Shown: positions 1 to 13,800, counted from the stretch's first letter. The stretch: 64,000 bases of DNA from Trema orientale (GCA_002914845.1 JXTC01000188.1:291223-355222); one strand, 5' to 3'. Notes: a model not told the origin generated them from the sequence alone. Program-made: numbers and translations.

Positions 1-354
1 TCAATGATTCCAAAGATTTCAATCCATGGCCGTTGTTCAACCCTTACGCAACCAAACTTCATAAAAGGCTAGAATCTTTCCATTTTTATATTTGAAAAAT
101 AAAAAATCCAATACTTTTTCTAGAAATGTTTTAAACTTTAACTAACAAGTTTGATATGATTCAATAATAAAAGAGACTATATATATAATTTTAAAAAAAA
201 GACTATATATATAATATACTTATATGGCTAATTAAAATTTATCATACGCATATTTTTTTATTAAAAATAGGAGAAATAACATTAATGATGCATATTTTTT
301 TACACACATTATTATAACTATTGGATCACCATTAGATGTTGATCCAACGACTTA

Positions 355-487
355 AAAAAAATACTTATACATAGATTATAGAAAAAATACTTACCGAATT
401 GACAACTTATATATATAGAAAATAAATACTTATACATAGATAAAAAAAAAAAAGTACCTACTGAATTGACAACCTATATATATATAT
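355..487. repeat. Two-unit tandem repeat, about 65 bp period
   Basis: The stretch starting with atacttatacatagat at 361 recurs at 426, and each unit continues through a similar (c/t)gaattgacaac(t/c)tatatatata segment. The rest of 1-2126 is AT-rich with homopolymer runs, and I see no gene in it. Confidence 0.6.
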
Positions 488-2126
488 GAATGGGATTACA
501 ATTTATCTCCATCTAACCAAACGGACCAAAGCGATGTAGTGAATAGTGATTAGCTTAAGGCCAAACTTAATTCAAAAGTACGTAGTTAGTTCAATATTGA
601 CCAGGTGATTGATGGGTCCTACATGACACTGTACATCTTAATGATGGCATGTAGTCAGCTTTACAATAATATAGTCATTTTGTTTTCAAATTTTTAATAC
701 GAAAATTTTGTCTTTACACATTCCACAGTTACCACACCAAACAAATTTACCATGCATCTTTTCTCATCAAGCCAACAAACACAATAAGTCATAGTAGTAC
801 ACCTACATTTTATTATGAAAAGTTAAACTCACTATTTATAATAGCACAACCTTATACAAAAAATATCAAAGTTAATAGTTCACACAATTCAAAAAACCTA
901 CACGTCACCTTATCTATTAGTCAAACTTGACAAAGTGTTACTTTTGAATATTAATTTCTCATTTCATGATTGATTATTGTTTCTATTAAATAAGCAATTA
1001 ATTGATAACAATAAAAGATTGACAGAGCTTAATGGTAAGACTTTTACTTATATTTTTTAATATTTTCACAGTTACAAAGGTGTTAATATTGGTACCATTT
1101 TAATTTAGCATTTTATTATCTGAATGGTTGAATATATAACACATTTAAAATATTTTCCTTTTTCTTCTTTGATAGATTACCCTAAGATTAGGGAAAATAC
1201 TAAAACTCTCCAATGTCTTTAACCAAAACACCGGTTTAATTTGTCAAACCAACATGATAGTTTTGGTATTTCTAAAAATACATGGTGAAAAGTGGTAGCT
1301 GTTAAAATACAAATGGAGATTTTTGTCATTTTCCCTAAATATTATGATTGACGAAATTGTTGCCTTTATTTTTTTTTTTTGAGGTAAGATTAAACTGCAG
1401 AAATTATTATTTAAAGAAACGGTAATTAGTAGGGAGGCATTCAACAGTAGGAATAGCTACGGACTATATAGTGGGGATTGGACCAGAAGATATGGCATTT
1501 CTAATTGTGGGGGCCAAGATTTTTTAAGACCTAGAGCCTAATCTAAGGTCATGGTTTCGGGGAGCACTAGTACCTAAAGGAGTCGCACCACTCACATCTT
1601 GGGGTCAAAAATCAAAATCGTATTTTGGATTCTGCATCTAATAAGCAAGACGCTGGCACCCAATTTTAACTTATATTATTGAAAATTTTTAACCATTTAA
1701 ATAGTATCACTATTAATTTCGTTATTGTGTTATTTCATATGAACAAATTTTAACCCTTGAGACAGATTTTTTTGTTATTTTTATTTTGAAAAACATGTAG
1801 TAACAAATTTTTTACAATAAGTTTGCTCGACAACCTGTATTGGGTTATTATCGACAAATATATTGAATTTTATAATTTTAGAGGAAAAAAAATCTTATAT
1901 TTTTTCAATTTTAGCCACAAAAAAAAAGAAGTTTATAATTATATCAAATAAAACTTTTAGATTATGAAATCCTACTAAATTACTATGCAAAATGAATTCA
2001 ATAACCCATTTGTTCTTAATGTATAATGTCATGTACCACTACGTGAGGCTATTTTTGTCGTCAAACTTTCAGTTGGGATAAAAATAATATTATTCAAATA
2101 TTTGTTAAAAGAAAGGGCATTTTTTA

Positions 2127-2412
2127 GGCTCCGTTTCGAATCTGGATTTTGAAGGAAAAAAAATTACAAAATAAAAGTCATGAAAAAATAAAGACAAAAA
2201 TATTTTTCCTTAAAGTTTATAGAACTTGATTTTGACATTTTTGGTTTTACTAATTAATGTATCAAAATTCTATATACTAAAAAATAATATCGAATCAAGT
2301 CTCGCTTTTCTTGAAAAGTTTTCTATCATTTTTTGTTTCAATACAAACAAGAGAAAAATGAAATTTCTTAGAATTTTTTTTTCCTCCAAAAATCTAAGTT
2401 CCAAATAGAGCC
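2127..2412. mobile_element. Tourist-like MITE (PIF/Harbinger type)
   Basis: The element is flanked by TTA on both sides (2124-2126 and 2413-2415). Its ends are imperfect inverted repeats, GGCTCCGTTTCGAATCTGG on the left and, reverse-complemented, GGCTCTATTTGGAACTTAG on the right. A TTA target duplication with GGCT...TTTGG-type ends is the known signature of Tourist MITEs mobilised by PIF/Harbinger transposase. It has no coding capacity. Confidence 0.6.
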
Positions 2413-3213
2413 TTAGTTGAACCAAAAAATAGTTCAAAAATATAAAACAATTCATGTTATATGTTCTCTACCGAATATCCAATGGTTATTTTGAGTTCAA
2501 TTTGACCTAATTTCAAAGTCTCATAATTTTGTTTGATATAATTAGAAACCCAAAATTTTTATTGCTAGAATTAAAGAAAAAAAAATCAAACTCTTATTTA
2601 ATATAACCAGAAACTCAAAACATTTTTGCTAAAATTAAAACACCAAAGTTTTTTTTCGATAATAACCCTAATAAAGGTGAAGATGGCCCAAAGTATTATT
2701 TAGTAAATTGTCAACAGTTATTTTACTTTCATTAGAAGGGAAACAAAAAAAAAAAACCTTGGAGAGTAGCTTTAATCCTTTTTTTTTAAAAAAAAAACAA
2801 TAAAAAAAAATGGACGGTTACTTACCAGCGACAGGGCAAAAATAAATAAAGTGGAGGTCTCCTATGCTTGATCACATGTCGCAAATCGCATAACGGCATA
2901 AGTTACAAAATGGTGTTTGTTTAATTGTTTTTAAACATGTAAATAATTAAATTTAGAATATAATAATCACTATCATCAATAGCTTGGTGGGTCATTTGGT
3001 GTAACGGTGTTTCTCAAGGTGAATATTCCAATCACTTAATTAGTTCAATCCAATTCTTCTCTTTTTTTTTTTAATTTTAAACAAAGTGTTAAATGGGCAT
3101 GATTATCGGTTTAGTCTACGTGGCGTGTAAATGAATAGCAACGAAAACATAAGCATGTCGGCGAACTCAGGTACAACTGTTGATTATCTAAACTCTTGAA
3201 ACGTGGAAGCTTA

Positions 3214-3629
3214 GGCTATGTTTGGTAGGAAGGAAAAGGGAGAGGAAGGAAAAATTTTGAGGGAAAAGTGGAGGGAAAAAAAATTTTGGATTGTTTGGTA
3301 AGAGGGAAAAGGGGAGAGAAGAGAAAATGGGAGGGAAAAATATGGTGGGACCCACTCCAATATTTTTCTCCCAAAAATGGAGAGAAAAAGGAGGGGAAAT
3401 TTTTTTTTACAAATGTTTTAAAGTAAATTTACCAAATTAACCTTGTATACTACTTTTAAAATTTTAATAAAAAGGGCAAATAGTCATTTTAAAATATACT
3501 AATTTTCTTTCCTTCCTACATACCAAATAACAATTGAGGAAAGACACTTTCCTTTCCATCCTACATATTTTCTTTCCCTCCTAATTTTTTCTTCTCTCCT
3601 ACTTTCTTTCCTCTCTACCAAACATAGCC
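3214..3629. mobile_element. Tourist-like MITE, 416 bp
   Basis: The ends are a clean inverted repeat: GGCTATGTTTGGTAG at 3214 and CTACCAAACATAGCC ending at 3629. They are bounded by TTA at 3211-3213 and 3630-3632. Purine-rich gggagagga / pyrimidine-rich tcctctcc tracts extend the pairing inward, so single-stranded copies could fold back. The near-perfect ends suggest a fairly young insertion. Confidence 0.8.
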
Positions 3630-3632
3630 TTA

Positions 3633-5433
3633 GACTTAAACCAAAACTTTAATACAAACCTCGTAGCAAGGATTATGAAAAATGAATAAATAAATAAATA
3701 AAAGGCTAAACAAAACCATCCACATAATTTTTCATCAAGGATGGTGAGAAATTAATATTTGTGGCTCCCATTAAATTTATAACAATTAATTCTCACTAAT
3801 GATAATGTGACATTACATGTACGTAGCATTTTTATCACAATAAGGATGAATAGCTAGCTCAAAATTTATTTCAAACCTCGTAGCAAGGATTATGGAGCAA
3901 AAAAAAAAAAATAAAATGGAAGAACACTCATGATCACAAGGAGGCATGAAATTTTATAGGACACCATCATTGAAGTGTGTGTGGCCAGTGGGCGGTGGTC
4001 CTAACAAAATGCCACCACATCGCTTTGCCTGCTATTGCGTTGACTGTAGTCATCACCACTTTATTTTCAAATTAAACACCTTCCATATTCGTGAGCAGTG
4101 AATATTCAAAGATTAGGACTTTTTTATTTTATTAATTAATATATGGAGTAGTACTAGTACTAGCCAAGCCATAAAAATTAAATTATTACTGTCCCAACAA
4201 AAGGTGTTGGGCTGTCTTTTCTTTATCTGTTGACTGTATTCTTTGTAAAGTGATATACAAAATCTGTTAGCTTCCGTGGTGCATTTAAAAGGGTGACAAA
4301 AAAAAATGCTAGAATTGTGTTTGAAGAAATAAATAACTATATGGTCCATGGATAAGTCTAAAGAATCCATCATTTACGTGGTCAGAAAGGCTTGGGTTTT
4401 GTATCATTGCGTTGCTTGCCCATAAGAATAACGTGATTTTTGTTAGTGAAAAAAGCTTTTCGGAGTATTTGACCAACTTTTTTTTCAGTTAATGAATTTT
4501 AACACACGGTGAGTTTTAATGGAAGAGTTCAGTCATTCGTGAATCTATTACCTATAGATAATAGTACCCAAGAATGATATGGGTCGGGTCCTATAGCTGC
4601 TCGGTGGTTCTTAGGATTGCAATAAGCCGAAGAGATGGGGAGATGAAGTGCACCACCCAATTCCCTTTTTCCGAACCAAAAAAAAAAAAAAAAAGATAGG
4701 ATGATAGGATAACACAATAAATTTGAACGTATATGAACTTTTTTTTTATTAAAAAAAAAACCTCATCTTTTATACAATAAATAACAAATTTAGTTAGAAG
4801 ACGAGATTTCTCCAATCCGATGAACTTACTTTTTAAGACAACTCCAACTAAATTTTGTGCAACTTCATTTATTTTACAATGCATAGCACATAATTACCTA
4901 TAGATAAAGATATGATAACACAACGATTTTCAAATTAATATGCTTACATTAGTTAGGTCCGAAGGGTTTTTTAAGTTCAAATTAGGTCCACAGTTTATTT
5001 TTATTTATGGGTTGATTTGTCAAAGACTTTGATCTTAGTGCCTGATTTTTAGGGTGTTAATCCAACTGTATCAAATAGCCAGGACCTAGTGGTATAAATG
5101 GGTCGTATAGGTGGGTCATGGATTACATGTGACATTTCGTCCACATTCTTTGTATGAAAACTACTACGAGAATTAAATAGTGGTACTGTTACGTCGGAAA
5201 AGCCAAAATCTGATTACCTGAAGAAAAAGTTAAATGTTTACAAAAAAATAAGAAGAAGAAGAAGAAAAAGTTAAATTTTTATTTCGACATTAATCATTGA
5301 TATCGAATCACTTGGGCTTGGACCATCTATTCATTGGATTCCTAACTGGTTCAACTGTCATCATATAATCACTTCTTTCTGGTGGACCTAATTTACAACG
5401 AGTATTGGATATGGGCCTAAGTCTAACACATAA
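3633..5433. other. Intergenic, no gene seen
   Basis: AT-rich DNA with short homopolymers. The open frames here are short, low-complexity and on the strand opposite poly-T/poly-A runs. I see no splice-consistent exon, RNA gene or conserved protein motif. Confidence 0.5.
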
Positions 5434-5897
5434 GATAAATTTACGCCTAATACCCGTTTGTAAAACTTATTTCCATAATTACTCGTTTTTAATTTTTTTT
5501 AAATATCCATTTTTATGGTCCACATCTCATATACAAAATATGAGTGATCCACATTTACAATGTAAATTTTATCCATGAGATACACATTTCATGTGTAAAA
5601 TATGAATAGTATATATTTATAATGTAAATATTTACCACAATTTACATTTTTATGATACATTTGACCTATAGTATACATTTTAAAATACATGCTAATTTTC
5701 AGTGTAATTTTTATTTATGAACTGTAGATCACAGTATATATTTAATGCATGAAATGTACACATTTCATGTGTAAAACAGTAGTGGTCTATATTTCTCAAA
5801 AAAATGGGTATAAAAACGGATATTTATGAAATAAAAATAAAAATATAGATATTTATGAAAATTTGGCTTTGAAAACAGGTATTTATGAACTTTTCCC
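5434..5897. mobile_element. Mutator-like non-autonomous element, 464 bp
   Basis: It is flanked by a perfect 9-bp direct repeat AACACATAA (5425-5433 and 5898-5906), the target-duplication length typical of Mutator-like elements. The ends are imperfect inverted repeats: the left reads ...taatacccgtttgtaaaac..., and the right, reverse-complemented, reads ...aatacctgttttcaaagcc.... The interior has repeated cacatttcatgtgtaaaa blocks. No open frame of interest. Confidence 0.5.
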
Positions 5898-6063
5898 AAC
5901 ACATAAAGATAAAAAAAAAAAAAAGATTTAATTAAGTGAAACCAACTTCTTTGGCCTAGTGAATTAACAATACCACCCCTTACATTCTCTACCATAATTT
6001 TTAAGAAACATGACCATCTTGCCCCTCATTCGAACAGTGCCTCCCCTCCTGAATGAATCGTGT

Positions 6064-6101
6064 TCCCTCTCTCTCTCTCTCTCAGCTTCCAGATATTTCC
6101 T

Positions 6102-6133
<32 letters not shown>
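6064..6133. repeat. CT microsatellite tracts
   Basis: Two runs of (CT)n separated by an interruption (about 6066-6083 and 6103-6129). The surrounding 5900-7290 stretch has no gene I can support, although the CT-rich run followed by ATG codons at about 6150 superficially resembles a plant 5' leader. Confidence 0.8.
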
Positions 6134-6135
<2 letters not shown>

Positions 6136-7102
6136 CCCTATTTTTTCATGGAATGGCCATGGCCTCGAAAATTCGCTGGCGAGAAGCAACTGTCACCTTC
6201 ATTCCTACAATTTTTGTGAGCCATCTCAGATTCAATTGCCTTTAACCCCAATTCCTAATCAGAATCCATCTCCTTCCTATGCCCTAAAACCATCTTCTTC
6301 AACTATTCAGAATAAATAATAACCCTCGTATTAGTTTCTGTTTTTTGTTAGTTTGGATTAGAGAATTAAGGATAAAGAAACTTGAAGCCTCGATAGAGAC
6401 CAACAAGAAAGAGTGAGAAAATTCGTGAAAATTGAAGAAGAATGGATTTCAGCTAGTGTTAACAGCTTGGTCTGAGTTTATTTTGAATAAAATGGTCTTT
6501 CTTCCTCCCAAAAGTGGTAGGATTTAAGGATACTGTCCACTTCAATTAATTTGTTAAAAAAAGTAGTAATCGCCTTCTTAACCTAAAAAAAAAAGGACGA
6601 ATGGCACTTATACGAACTAACTTTCACCTGCTAAACTCTTAATTTGGAATTGATTTGGGTGAGGAGAACTGATATACGAAACAAATATTTTGAAAAGAAC
6701 AAGTGGTATAAAATAAATTAGAATAAGACATTGGCTGTTATAAATATGTGGTGGTGTCTAATAAGCGGTATTGGTCTAATTTGTTTTTATACGTCCTCTA
6801 AAAAAGATGGACAAATTTGAATATATATATATATGGGTAAAGTTTAAAAAAAAATTGAAAAATCCCGGAATTATTTGGGAAAAATACTGTTCTCGAAAAT
6901 ATTTAGGAAAGTGTCACTTTTTACTCATTGATTACCTTAAGTAACTCTTGATTATCTTAAATAGTTCTTAATTAATCCAGTAACTTGTTTATTTATCTCG
7001 AGTACCTTTAAAAAATAACAAATTTTGAAAAGGTATTATTCTATATGCTTTTAAAAAGGGATGTTTTTCTAAATAAATTTGAGATTTTCGTTTTTTAGAT
7101 TA

Positions 7103-7108
7103 TGGGCC
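7103..7108 (+). promoter_or_regulatory. Possible site II element (TGGGCC)
   Basis: A TGGGCC hexamer lies about 200 bp upstream of the likely 5' leader of the proteasome gene. Site II motifs are known in promoters of plant housekeeping genes. A single hexamer is weak evidence. Confidence 0.25.
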
Positions 7109-7327
7109 TGGATTTTTGTAAGAAGCCCTCTAAAGATTAGTTTCGGCCCTTTTGGGATTTTCCATTATAAAGGCCAATATGAAAGCCTAAAATAAGCCCC
7201 TTACTTTATACCATATTACATCATAATCCCAGGTCCCACGATTTGTCACTGACCTGGAGCACAAGAAACCCACTCTGCTAATAAAAAGCGCTCTCGGTTT
7301 CGGACTTCGGCTACTTTGCCCAAACCA

Positions 7328-7398
7328 TTCTCTGCTCTCTCTCTCTCTCTCTCTCTCTCGTTGGGACTATCTTCTTCTTCGTCGTCGTCTTCACCAAG
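7328..7398 (+). promoter_or_regulatory. 5' leader exon of the proteasome gene with CT repeat
   Basis: A CT repeat (about 7333-7359) is followed by a pyrimidine-rich leader ending at a splice donor (CACCAAG|GTATGT, intron from 7399). The matching acceptor is TCACAG|GAT at 7780, ten bases before the ATG. A spliced 5' UTR is therefore likely, but the transcription start cannot be seen. Confidence 0.45.
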
Positions 7399-7790
7399 GT
7401 ATGTCGTTAGCTGCTCTTGTTAGTTTCGAAATTTGTTGTATAAAACTCAATTTGGTGAGCAGAAAGAATGGGGCAATTTTCCGTTTCTAGGGTTTTGTAT
7501 CGATCCACTTTGAAGGTAAAACAGATGAGATTGCTTGAGATTTGAAGAGTTTTCGTTAATGGGAATTGAAGAATATGAATCTATATTCATCATATCCATA
7601 TAGAACTTGTTTCGGTTTCTTTGTGATCTTCTTTTATAGGTTTTTATTGTATTTTTCGTGACCAAACTTTTATGGGAGTGAAAGTCGAAAAAATTAAAGC
7701 ATTAATTTTTTGAATATGTTATTGTAATAGTTATTTGTGAAATTCTTTTGGTTTGAGATTTTGTTAGACTCTGGTCACAGGATTTTAATC

Positions 7791-10432
7791 ATGAAGCTGG
7801 ACACTAGCGGTTTGGAGTCAATTGCACCGCTCTTCGGTGCAAGCAATGAGTTGCTTGATGGGTTATCTACTGCTCCAGCATTTGATCTTCCTAGCAATGT
7901 CGATGTGAGTTGTATTATATCTGTTTATTTTTTTTCGTATTGGTAATATGGAAATAGTGTTGACTAGTTAAAATTCGTTTTCCTTTGTGTCAGCTTGATG
8001 GGTTTTTGAAAGAGACGATCCAAATGGTGAAGCCCGCAAAGGGTACCACCACACTTGCTTTCATCTTCAAGGAGGGTGTCATCGTTGCTGCTGATTCTCG
8101 AGCTAGTATGGGAGGCTATATATGTAAGTTTGCTTTCTTGGGTGTAATTTGTGTTTCTTTTTCATGGTTTTCAAATTTTATTTTCTGCTACTTTTCTATG
8201 CCAAGAATTATGAACTTGTACTGCCGGTGAAGACGTGCTTTCTTCGTGCTTCAAAGTTCAATGTCGTTCACTGTTTTGAACAACCGATGATTGTCTTTAG
8301 ATCTTCGTAGCATGTGTGACAGTATATATTTCTTCAAAGTAATGTTTGAGAGTCTTTTGGACATTAAAAGGTAGATAAGTCTTACTTTTCCTTCCTCATG
8401 TTCCAGCATCACAGTCTGTGAAAAAGATCATCGAAATAAATCCTTACATGCTTGGCACAATGGCTGGAGGAGCAGCTGATTGCCAATTTTGGCACAGAAA
8501 TCTGGGGATTAAGGTAGCGTACTGATTTTGTTTCATTATGTGATAAGTTTGCAATTTTAAGCCTTTCAGCTATAACTTATGTTGTATCATGCCTATGGTG
8601 ATTGTAGCTGTTGCTATTATTCTGTGTGATTTACCTTTAGCACTATCTTTACCACGTTTCTTTTTTTGGTAGAGATTAAGTGATGCTTGGAAAATTAGAA
8701 TTAGTGAAGTTCTATAATGTTAATGAACATATGTTCTTTTTTGCCTCTTAAGGTAATGCAGTTTGGCCATTGATCTTGGAGCTAGTAAATACGTCTCCTT
8801 CTCCTCCTTCCTCTCTCTCTCTCTCTCCCTCTCTCTCAAATGAATACCTCGACTGTTTACTCATTCAAAAATCTTGATACACACATTAATATCCTCAATT
8901 AGCAATATGGGTTTAGCTACAATTTTATTAGAAAGTGAGCTTAGGCATGTTTTCCGATGTTCCTGGTTGCCTGATAATCTGTAGTATCTGCCCTTTTTTT
9001 TTCTGTTAGTGTACAATAAGTCTGACCCTCTGGCCATGTCTGCTTATTGCATCTTCCTGAGAGTGACTTGGCAATTTTGACTGTGTAGACATGTGAAAAG
9101 TATTATTATGTGCTTCTCTTTTTCTATCAACTTCTAACAGATAATTATTTGGTATATTAGTGCCGGCTGCATGAATTGGCAAACAAGCGCAGAATCTCAG
9201 TGACAGGGGCATCAAAGCTGTTGGCTAACATTCTGTACTCCTACCGTGGCATGGGTCTGTCTGTTGGAACCATGATAGCTGGATGGGATGAAACAGTAAT
9301 GACATTCTGAATATCATAAGATGATGTTACAATTTTCATTTACAAGTCTGAGTCGCAATTTTCATTTGAGATGTGTAATTTTAATTTGTTGTGCCCTGCA
9401 GGGTCCTGGACTATATTATGTGGACAATGACGGAGGAAGGCTAAAAGGGGCACGATTTTCAGTTGGATCTGGTTCACCGTATGCTTATGGTGTATTGGAT
9501 GATGGGTCTGTGCATTCTCCTCTCAATGAATATCTAAGCTTGGCTTGAAATTTACTATGAAACAAAGTACTGCAGATTTTAACTATTTGCTATGGAATAA
9601 GTAACACTAACCAGCAAGCATTGCACATCTTGCTTAAGATAATAGGTGAAAATAAATAGTAAAGAAATAAAATCTGCAATAAGTAAATGGTAAAGTTACA
9701 GAAACTCCTTTGAATGTTTTGAATGAATGAGAAACTAATCCACTTCCCTTCTTGCAATGATTGCAAGAACTTTCAACTGTTTGTTTGCTAGTTGGTTCGT
9801 TTTTCAATAGCTTTTTAATTGTGCTCTTCCTTGCTTAGTACTGTTAGTGCTTCACTTTTTCTTGTTGCATTTTCAATTTGAGCACACATAACAAGTTTCT
9901 CTTTTATTTTTGGGTGACCTGTTGCTTCTGATTGTTATTGGTTCTTATCTTATCACCATTTAGTTTTTGTCGTTCGTGCTTTACTTTTGAGTTCAGTGTG
10001 TTCTCACATTTGTTTATTTTATTGTTTCTTGCTTTGCCACACTTAAGGTATCGGTATGATATGTCAATTGAAGAAGCTGCGGAGTTGGCTAGAAGAGCTA
10101 TTTATCATGCAACATTCCGTGATGGAGCCAGTGGTGGAGTTGCAAGCGGTACTCTCTCTCTATATCTCTGTCTATATATACACACAGATTTATGTATACA
10201 CAGTTACACAAACGTAACTCACAAACCTTGATACTAGTATACACATGAATAGTCTGAAAATGCAAGACTAATGATTGTACTCTTTGGGACTTGTTTCTTG
10301 TCAGTTTATTACGTGGGACCAAGTGGATGGAAGAAGCTATCTGGTGATGATGTTGGGGAACTTCACTACCACTATTATCCGGTAACTGCAGGGACAGTAG
10401 AACAAGAAATGGTTGAAGTAACTGGGGCATAG
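7791..10432 (+). CDS. PBE1: 20S proteasome subunit beta type-5 (chymotrypsin-like)
   Basis: Catalytic beta-5 subunit of the 20S proteasome core, which cleaves after hydrophobic residues. Seven coding exons with GT-AG borders: 7791-7904, 7994-8123, 8407-8513, 9161-9295, 9402-9505, 10048-10148 and 10305-10432. Together they make 819 nt, 272 residues, matching the usual plant length. The propeptide is residues 1-55 and ends in KG. The nucleophile is Thr56 (mature Thr1) in the segment TTTLAF. The other active-site residues are in register: mature Asp17 (residue 72, in VAADSRAS) and Lys33 (in SQSVKK). Other family landmarks are [42 protein letters not shown] and the C-terminal [14 protein letters not shown]. 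The ATG is the first after the leader-intron acceptor and agrees with family N-termini. Nothing looks broken. Plants often carry two beta-5 genes and I cannot tell which this is. Confidence 0.95.
8812..8838. repeat. CT microsatellite in intron
   Basis: (TC)n run inside the third coding intron (8514-9160) of the proteasome gene. Confidence 0.75.
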
Positions 10433-11078
10433 AGTTGTTCACCAATCTGGACAAAGGTTTGAGGTGTTGTTTCTTGTCAGAGATCTGATGGAAGAAGGGA
10501 CAGTATCCAAAACATGTTAAGGAAGCTACCAATTTCTTTATGTGTTTTATGCTCCGTTGACCATTTCTTTTAAAGAGCTGATCTTTTAGTTGTTTTTATA
10601 CAAACGCTCAACAAAGATCTTTCTATTTACAGTAATTGTTTAGTAGCTTCTTGTGCTGATGTTCCTAAACTTTTAATAACTAAATTTAGCTTCTTTTATT
10701 ATCCCATTTACTTAAACGAATCTCATTTTTCTCCATGCTCATGCCCCTCATTAAAAATTTGTGGATTTTGATTTTGTGGGACATATAGGTAGAGCTTTCT
10801 AGTTTTAATTATGACTTACTTTAGAAGTATCACACTAGTCCAAGGTGGTGGTTTTGGGTTTGTCTGTTTTGTTTTTGTTTTCGTTTTCAACTTGATAATT
10901 TCTACGCAAATTTTTGCAATAAGAAATATCTTGGTTTATTCTTGCTGGGTGATTATATTTCCATGGATTGGGGAGAGGGTGGAGCAACCATTGTTGGCAC
11001 TTCGGAGTAGGATGTTAGTGGAAAAAAATGTAAATTTTGGACGTGATTATGTTTTGGTTTGTTTCTTTGATGCCTTTA

Positions 11079-11512
11079 GAGTGTGTTTAGTAAGAGGGAG
11101 AAATGCAAGGAATGAGAGGGTGGGGACTAATGGATAAATGTATGTTAGGATGGTTTTTTGTTATAAAGGGTTTTAGGAAATAAGAGATTAAGCAATGGAT
11201 TTCAAATTTTCTATTTAACTATTTTTTAATCTCCTCTAAATTGAAGATATTTTCAGAGAGAATTTAGAATTTCGCAGAGTAATTATTGTACAATCAGACT
11301 TCTTTTTTCTTCCTTCTATTTCTCTCTCTTACTAAACAAGTTTCTCTCTCTTACTAAACAAGGAGAAATTACTAGTCTTTTCTGTTTCATCTCGTATCAA
11401 TCGCAGCAAGAGAAGAGAGAAGAGTGCTCTTCTTCTTTTCTCATTTTTTTCATTCAGTAAATATATAGCTCTCTTTCTTTTATATCTTCCTTCCTTACCA
11501 TCAAACAGTGTC
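11079..11512. mobile_element. Tourist-like MITE, 434 bp
   Basis: Bounded by TTA at 11076-11078 and 11513-11515. The left end is GAGTGTGTTTAGTAAGAGGG. The right end, reverse-complemented, is GACACTGTTTGATGGTAAGG. A 22-bp unit (tttctctctcttactaaacaag) is tandemly repeated inside at about 11319-11361. The left end closely matches the right end of the partial element at 22942 in the helicase intron, so the two belong to one family. Confidence 0.65.
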
Positions 11513-11515
11513 TTA

Positions 11516-13800
11516 TACTTGATTTGAGAGCTCCTGATGATATTTCACCGATCTGCAAGGGAAAGACAAAGCAGATACAAATATATATAGTGAGAGAATG
11601 AATATTCTATTTCTTCTAGTTTCCTAGTTGCGTAACCTTTTTATTTTCCTCGTTTTCCTATTACGTTATTTCTATACCCTTAGAATTGAATAACATTGCT
11701 CTTCAAAAAAAAAAAAAAAGAAAAGAAAAAGAAGAATTGAATAACATTGAAATTTTTGTACTGTTTTCAGATTGAAGATTGTAGTTAGTTTAATAAGATC
11801 TAATGTGTTCTTCGGTGTGCCAGCTAGGACCAGAATTGTGGTAATGGGCATGGGACCCGTATTCTTCATTAGCATGTTGAAAAATCAAAATACCAAACGT
11901 TGATTAGAGGGGGGATTAAATTCACGCCTCCATATATGTTTAGTCGCTTAAATACGAAGCAAAAGGAATTTTCTAATTTTGTTTTTGTACTCCATACTTC
12001 ATAATATAAGTCTCCGGAAGGTCATTTATGATTCGTCCTTTGCTAAAAGAAAACAAAATGTGATCATTACATACTAATTTCATAAATGCTACCCAGCAAG
12101 TTATAAATTTATTTTTAAATATTAAAAGAAAAGGCTGTCACAGACTCATAAAATGGTGTGCCAGTGCATAGAAATAGATATATACTATTAATGTCTTTTT
12201 TTTTTCCCTCCTCCCTTTCCCTGAAAATAGCTAGTAATAGCAGTCATATTACCAATTATCCAATTTTTATAGTAATAGACGAGGCCATATCATCACATGC
12301 CATGCCCCGAAACCCGTTACTGTATCCTATTTTATTAATTTACATGAAAAAGGTAAAAACATTCGAGGGAAGGGAAGGAAAGAAGATATTTAGATTCCAA
12401 CATATTCAACCACCCAAAAGAAGACACAAGTATAATTACACCTAATAACAAGCTGGAAAAAAAAGAAAAAACATTCTTTCTTACTTTCTTCTCTCTCTTA
12501 GTTTTAGTTAGCTTCTAAGCATGTTTTCATGATTGAGAATGAGATAAACAAATGATGATGCACATTTTCACTCAAACGAGGAAAATACCCCATCTCTATC
12601 TTTAATAAGATAATCATGTGAAAACAACACTTTCTGCTATATACAATTAATTTGGCATCGATAACTACTTCCAAAAAAAAAAAAAAAAAAGGGGGAAAAA
12701 GGAAAAAGAATAAAGAATAAGAAGAGGGGCACTGCATAAGAATGTGGAAGTATAGGCTTAGCCATCAATGAAAGAGGACCTTTTGATAGTGGAAATAATC
12801 GAAGTGGCGTTGGGTGTGGGAAAGTGAGTTATTCACCAAAAAAAAAAAAAAGGGGTTTCCCTTCTTCTAAACACCAAAGTGGATCTTCATGTCCAATACT
12901 TGTCAACTATCACGAAGATGTGATAAATTAAGTTGACGTTATTGCTTTGCTATTATGAGTTATTATCTGCATTGTCTAAGAGGGCATCTCCTCTACGGAC
13001 TTTATAAACTACATTATAGTTTTACATCTTAATAGCAGCTGCCTTTTATTGTTACACCAAACTCTTCCTTGGACCCCCACCTATTAATTGAAGCAATTTA
13101 TGATACATTCCACATCAAATTAGCCCTCTAAATATCGCAATTGAAAAAGTAGATTATTGTCTTGCATATTGGCAGGAAGTGAAAGAAACTGCTAAATAAT
13201 GCCAAGTGAAAATATCTGTTCACTCTGTGATATATATATGCTCTGATAAGTGTTAAGATTCTTATTCCAACCAGTTAAATTCACTTGTTTTGTACTTTAG
13301 TTACAATGCACAAAAAGAGAGGGGGAAGAAAAACAAAAGAAGTGAGAGGAAACAGACAGACCCCAAAGTTTGATACCTGACACTCAGATATTCAATTCAG
13401 TAATCAATAATAAACCCATACAAGTTAAACGTACTTATATTAATCTACTAAATTAGAGTAATACTTTGCGCCGAAAATTTAAGTAATTAGTCCCATTTTG
13501 AGATAAGATAGGATTGAAAATTATATCACATTATTTAACAAAATCTAAATCATTCTTTGCTTACGAAAATTAGGGAAAAAAAAAAAAAAAGAAAGGAAGA
13601 AAAGAAAATGGACTTTTAGTGCAAAATGTAGAGACGTATTCTCCAAGTAGAAAGAACGTAACTTTCTAAACCCATGAAGGGTTCCATTCCATTCCAACAA
13701 AGACATCTAATATTTGGTTGTGATATATATATTTTTTCGTTTAACAAATAAAGTCGAATAATAACAATATAGGAAAACGAAAAAGACCAAATGCAAATCA
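11516..13800. other. Intergenic, no gene seen
   Basis: AT-rich sequence with several poly-A/poly-T runs (for example 11706-11719, 12672-12690, 12838-12852). Open frames are short and low-complexity. No exon pattern or RNA gene was recognised. Confidence 0.5.

Noticed and set aside
6010..6319. Overlapping open frames with Ser/Leu-rich protein after CT repeats
   Set aside because: The frames are created by the (CT)n run, encode low-complexity sequence, end quickly and match no family. No splice-consistent continuation was found.
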